From Marinilabiliaceae bacterium UBA5213 (GTDB lineage: Bacteria > Bacteroidota > Bacteroidia > Bacteroidales > Marinilabiliaceae): a DNA stretch of 6,351 bases. Under the pieces are notes generated by a model that was not told where the DNA came from, searched no databases, and saw only the letters and a program-made list of their open reading frames with translations. The position numbers were made by a program, and so were the translations under genes. Location: contig DHVH01000004.1 of assembly GCA_002412555.1 (NCBI GenBank), positions 1 to 6,351 of the forward strand. Direction: 5' to 3'. Shown one piece after another: positions 6,182 to 6,351 of this stretch (within the stretch, counting starts at the first letter, position 1; each line of letters begins with the position of its first letter).

Positions 6182-6351
6182 ATGAAACCAAAAGACAAAG
6201 AGGATTTTACGCTTCAAACTGCGAAGAAGGATACAGGAAGCCCAACAAGGTTTTCTGACAGCCTACCGCCTGCAAAAACAACACAGACGAAGAGCAAGCC
6301 ATCTTCTCACACGCCAAAAAAGACTATTTTTGGTGGTGGGAAATCAAAAAC
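6182..6351 (+). CDS. lysine-rich low-complexity protein, 3'-partial
   Basis: ATG 6182 lies 13 bases after the preceding stop, in an A-rich leader typical of Bacteroidota starts, and opens a frame that runs off the right edge (56 codons seen, no stop). The visible part is hydrophilic: 12 of 56 residues are Lys, with many Thr, Ser and Pro, ending in a Gly-rich turn (IFGGGKSK). No fold or enzyme motif is visible, and the GGGKS is not a Walker A motif because the leading Gly is missing. Its make-up resembles the cytoplasmic linker of the 58-residue protein at 3115, so a membrane segment could follow beyond the window. Same-strand spacing supports an expressed member of the operon. Confidence 0.6.
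   Translation, partial: MKPKDKEDFTLQTAKKDTGSPTRFSDSLPPAKTTQTKSKPSSHTPKKTIFGGGKSK

Noticed and set aside
6329..6351. Walker A P-loop from GGGKS in the last gene
   Set aside because: The pattern GxxxxGK[ST] needs a Gly five residues before the GK glycine; that position is Thr, and the surroundings are low-complexity.

Overview
The window reads as a late-gene segment of a tailed phage or integrated prophage of a Bacteroidota host. Every supported gene lies on the + strand and gaps are tiny: 24, 1, 17 and 13 bases, plus two 4-base ATGA overlaps and one overlap of about 17 bases. No start is preceded by a clear Shine-Dalgarno sequence; leaders are A/T-rich, as expected in Bacteroidota. The tail-fibre architecture and the DUF5675-type protein point the same way. 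The host assignment is inference from family resemblance. I cannot tell prophage from free phage, because no integrase, att site or host gene is visible.

Layout. (1) 1-3090: the 3' 1029 codons of a very large tail fibre or tail-tip protein, open through the left edge. It begins with a trimeric-fibre GVGVGT..PSERLHV motif, has a GC-rich central module of the kind shared by Bacteroidota phage tail proteins, and ends in a beta-type tip domain. (2) 3115-3291: a 58-residue tail-anchored membrane protein. (3) 3288-3791: a soluble charged helical protein of 167 residues with a DUF1617-like layout. (4) 3793-4209: a DUF5675-type protein with a conserved His and a SEGCI motif. (5) 4206-4799: a holin-like membrane protein with RP and WWFGDR signatures. 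(6) 4818-5159: a protein with one membrane segment followed by a long coiled coil. (7) 5143-6168: a 341-residue protein that appears to hold two copies of one domain. (8) 6182 to the right edge: the start of a lysine-rich, low-complexity protein.

Interpretation. Genes 2 to 6 form a tightly coupled block just behind the tail fibre, where tailed phages commonly carry host lysis. The holin-like protein is the best-supported member. The DUF5675-type protein and the coiled-coil membrane protein are candidates for wall-active and envelope partners, but no classical endolysin is present. Gene 7 may be a head-tail or neck-type structural component; this is a weak inference.

The points most worth checking are the internal duplication in the 341-residue protein, the His-x15-SEGC arrangement in the DUF5675-type protein, and the mosaic base composition of the tail fibre. 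No RNA gene, CRISPR array, insertion sequence, terminator or recognisable promoter was seen.
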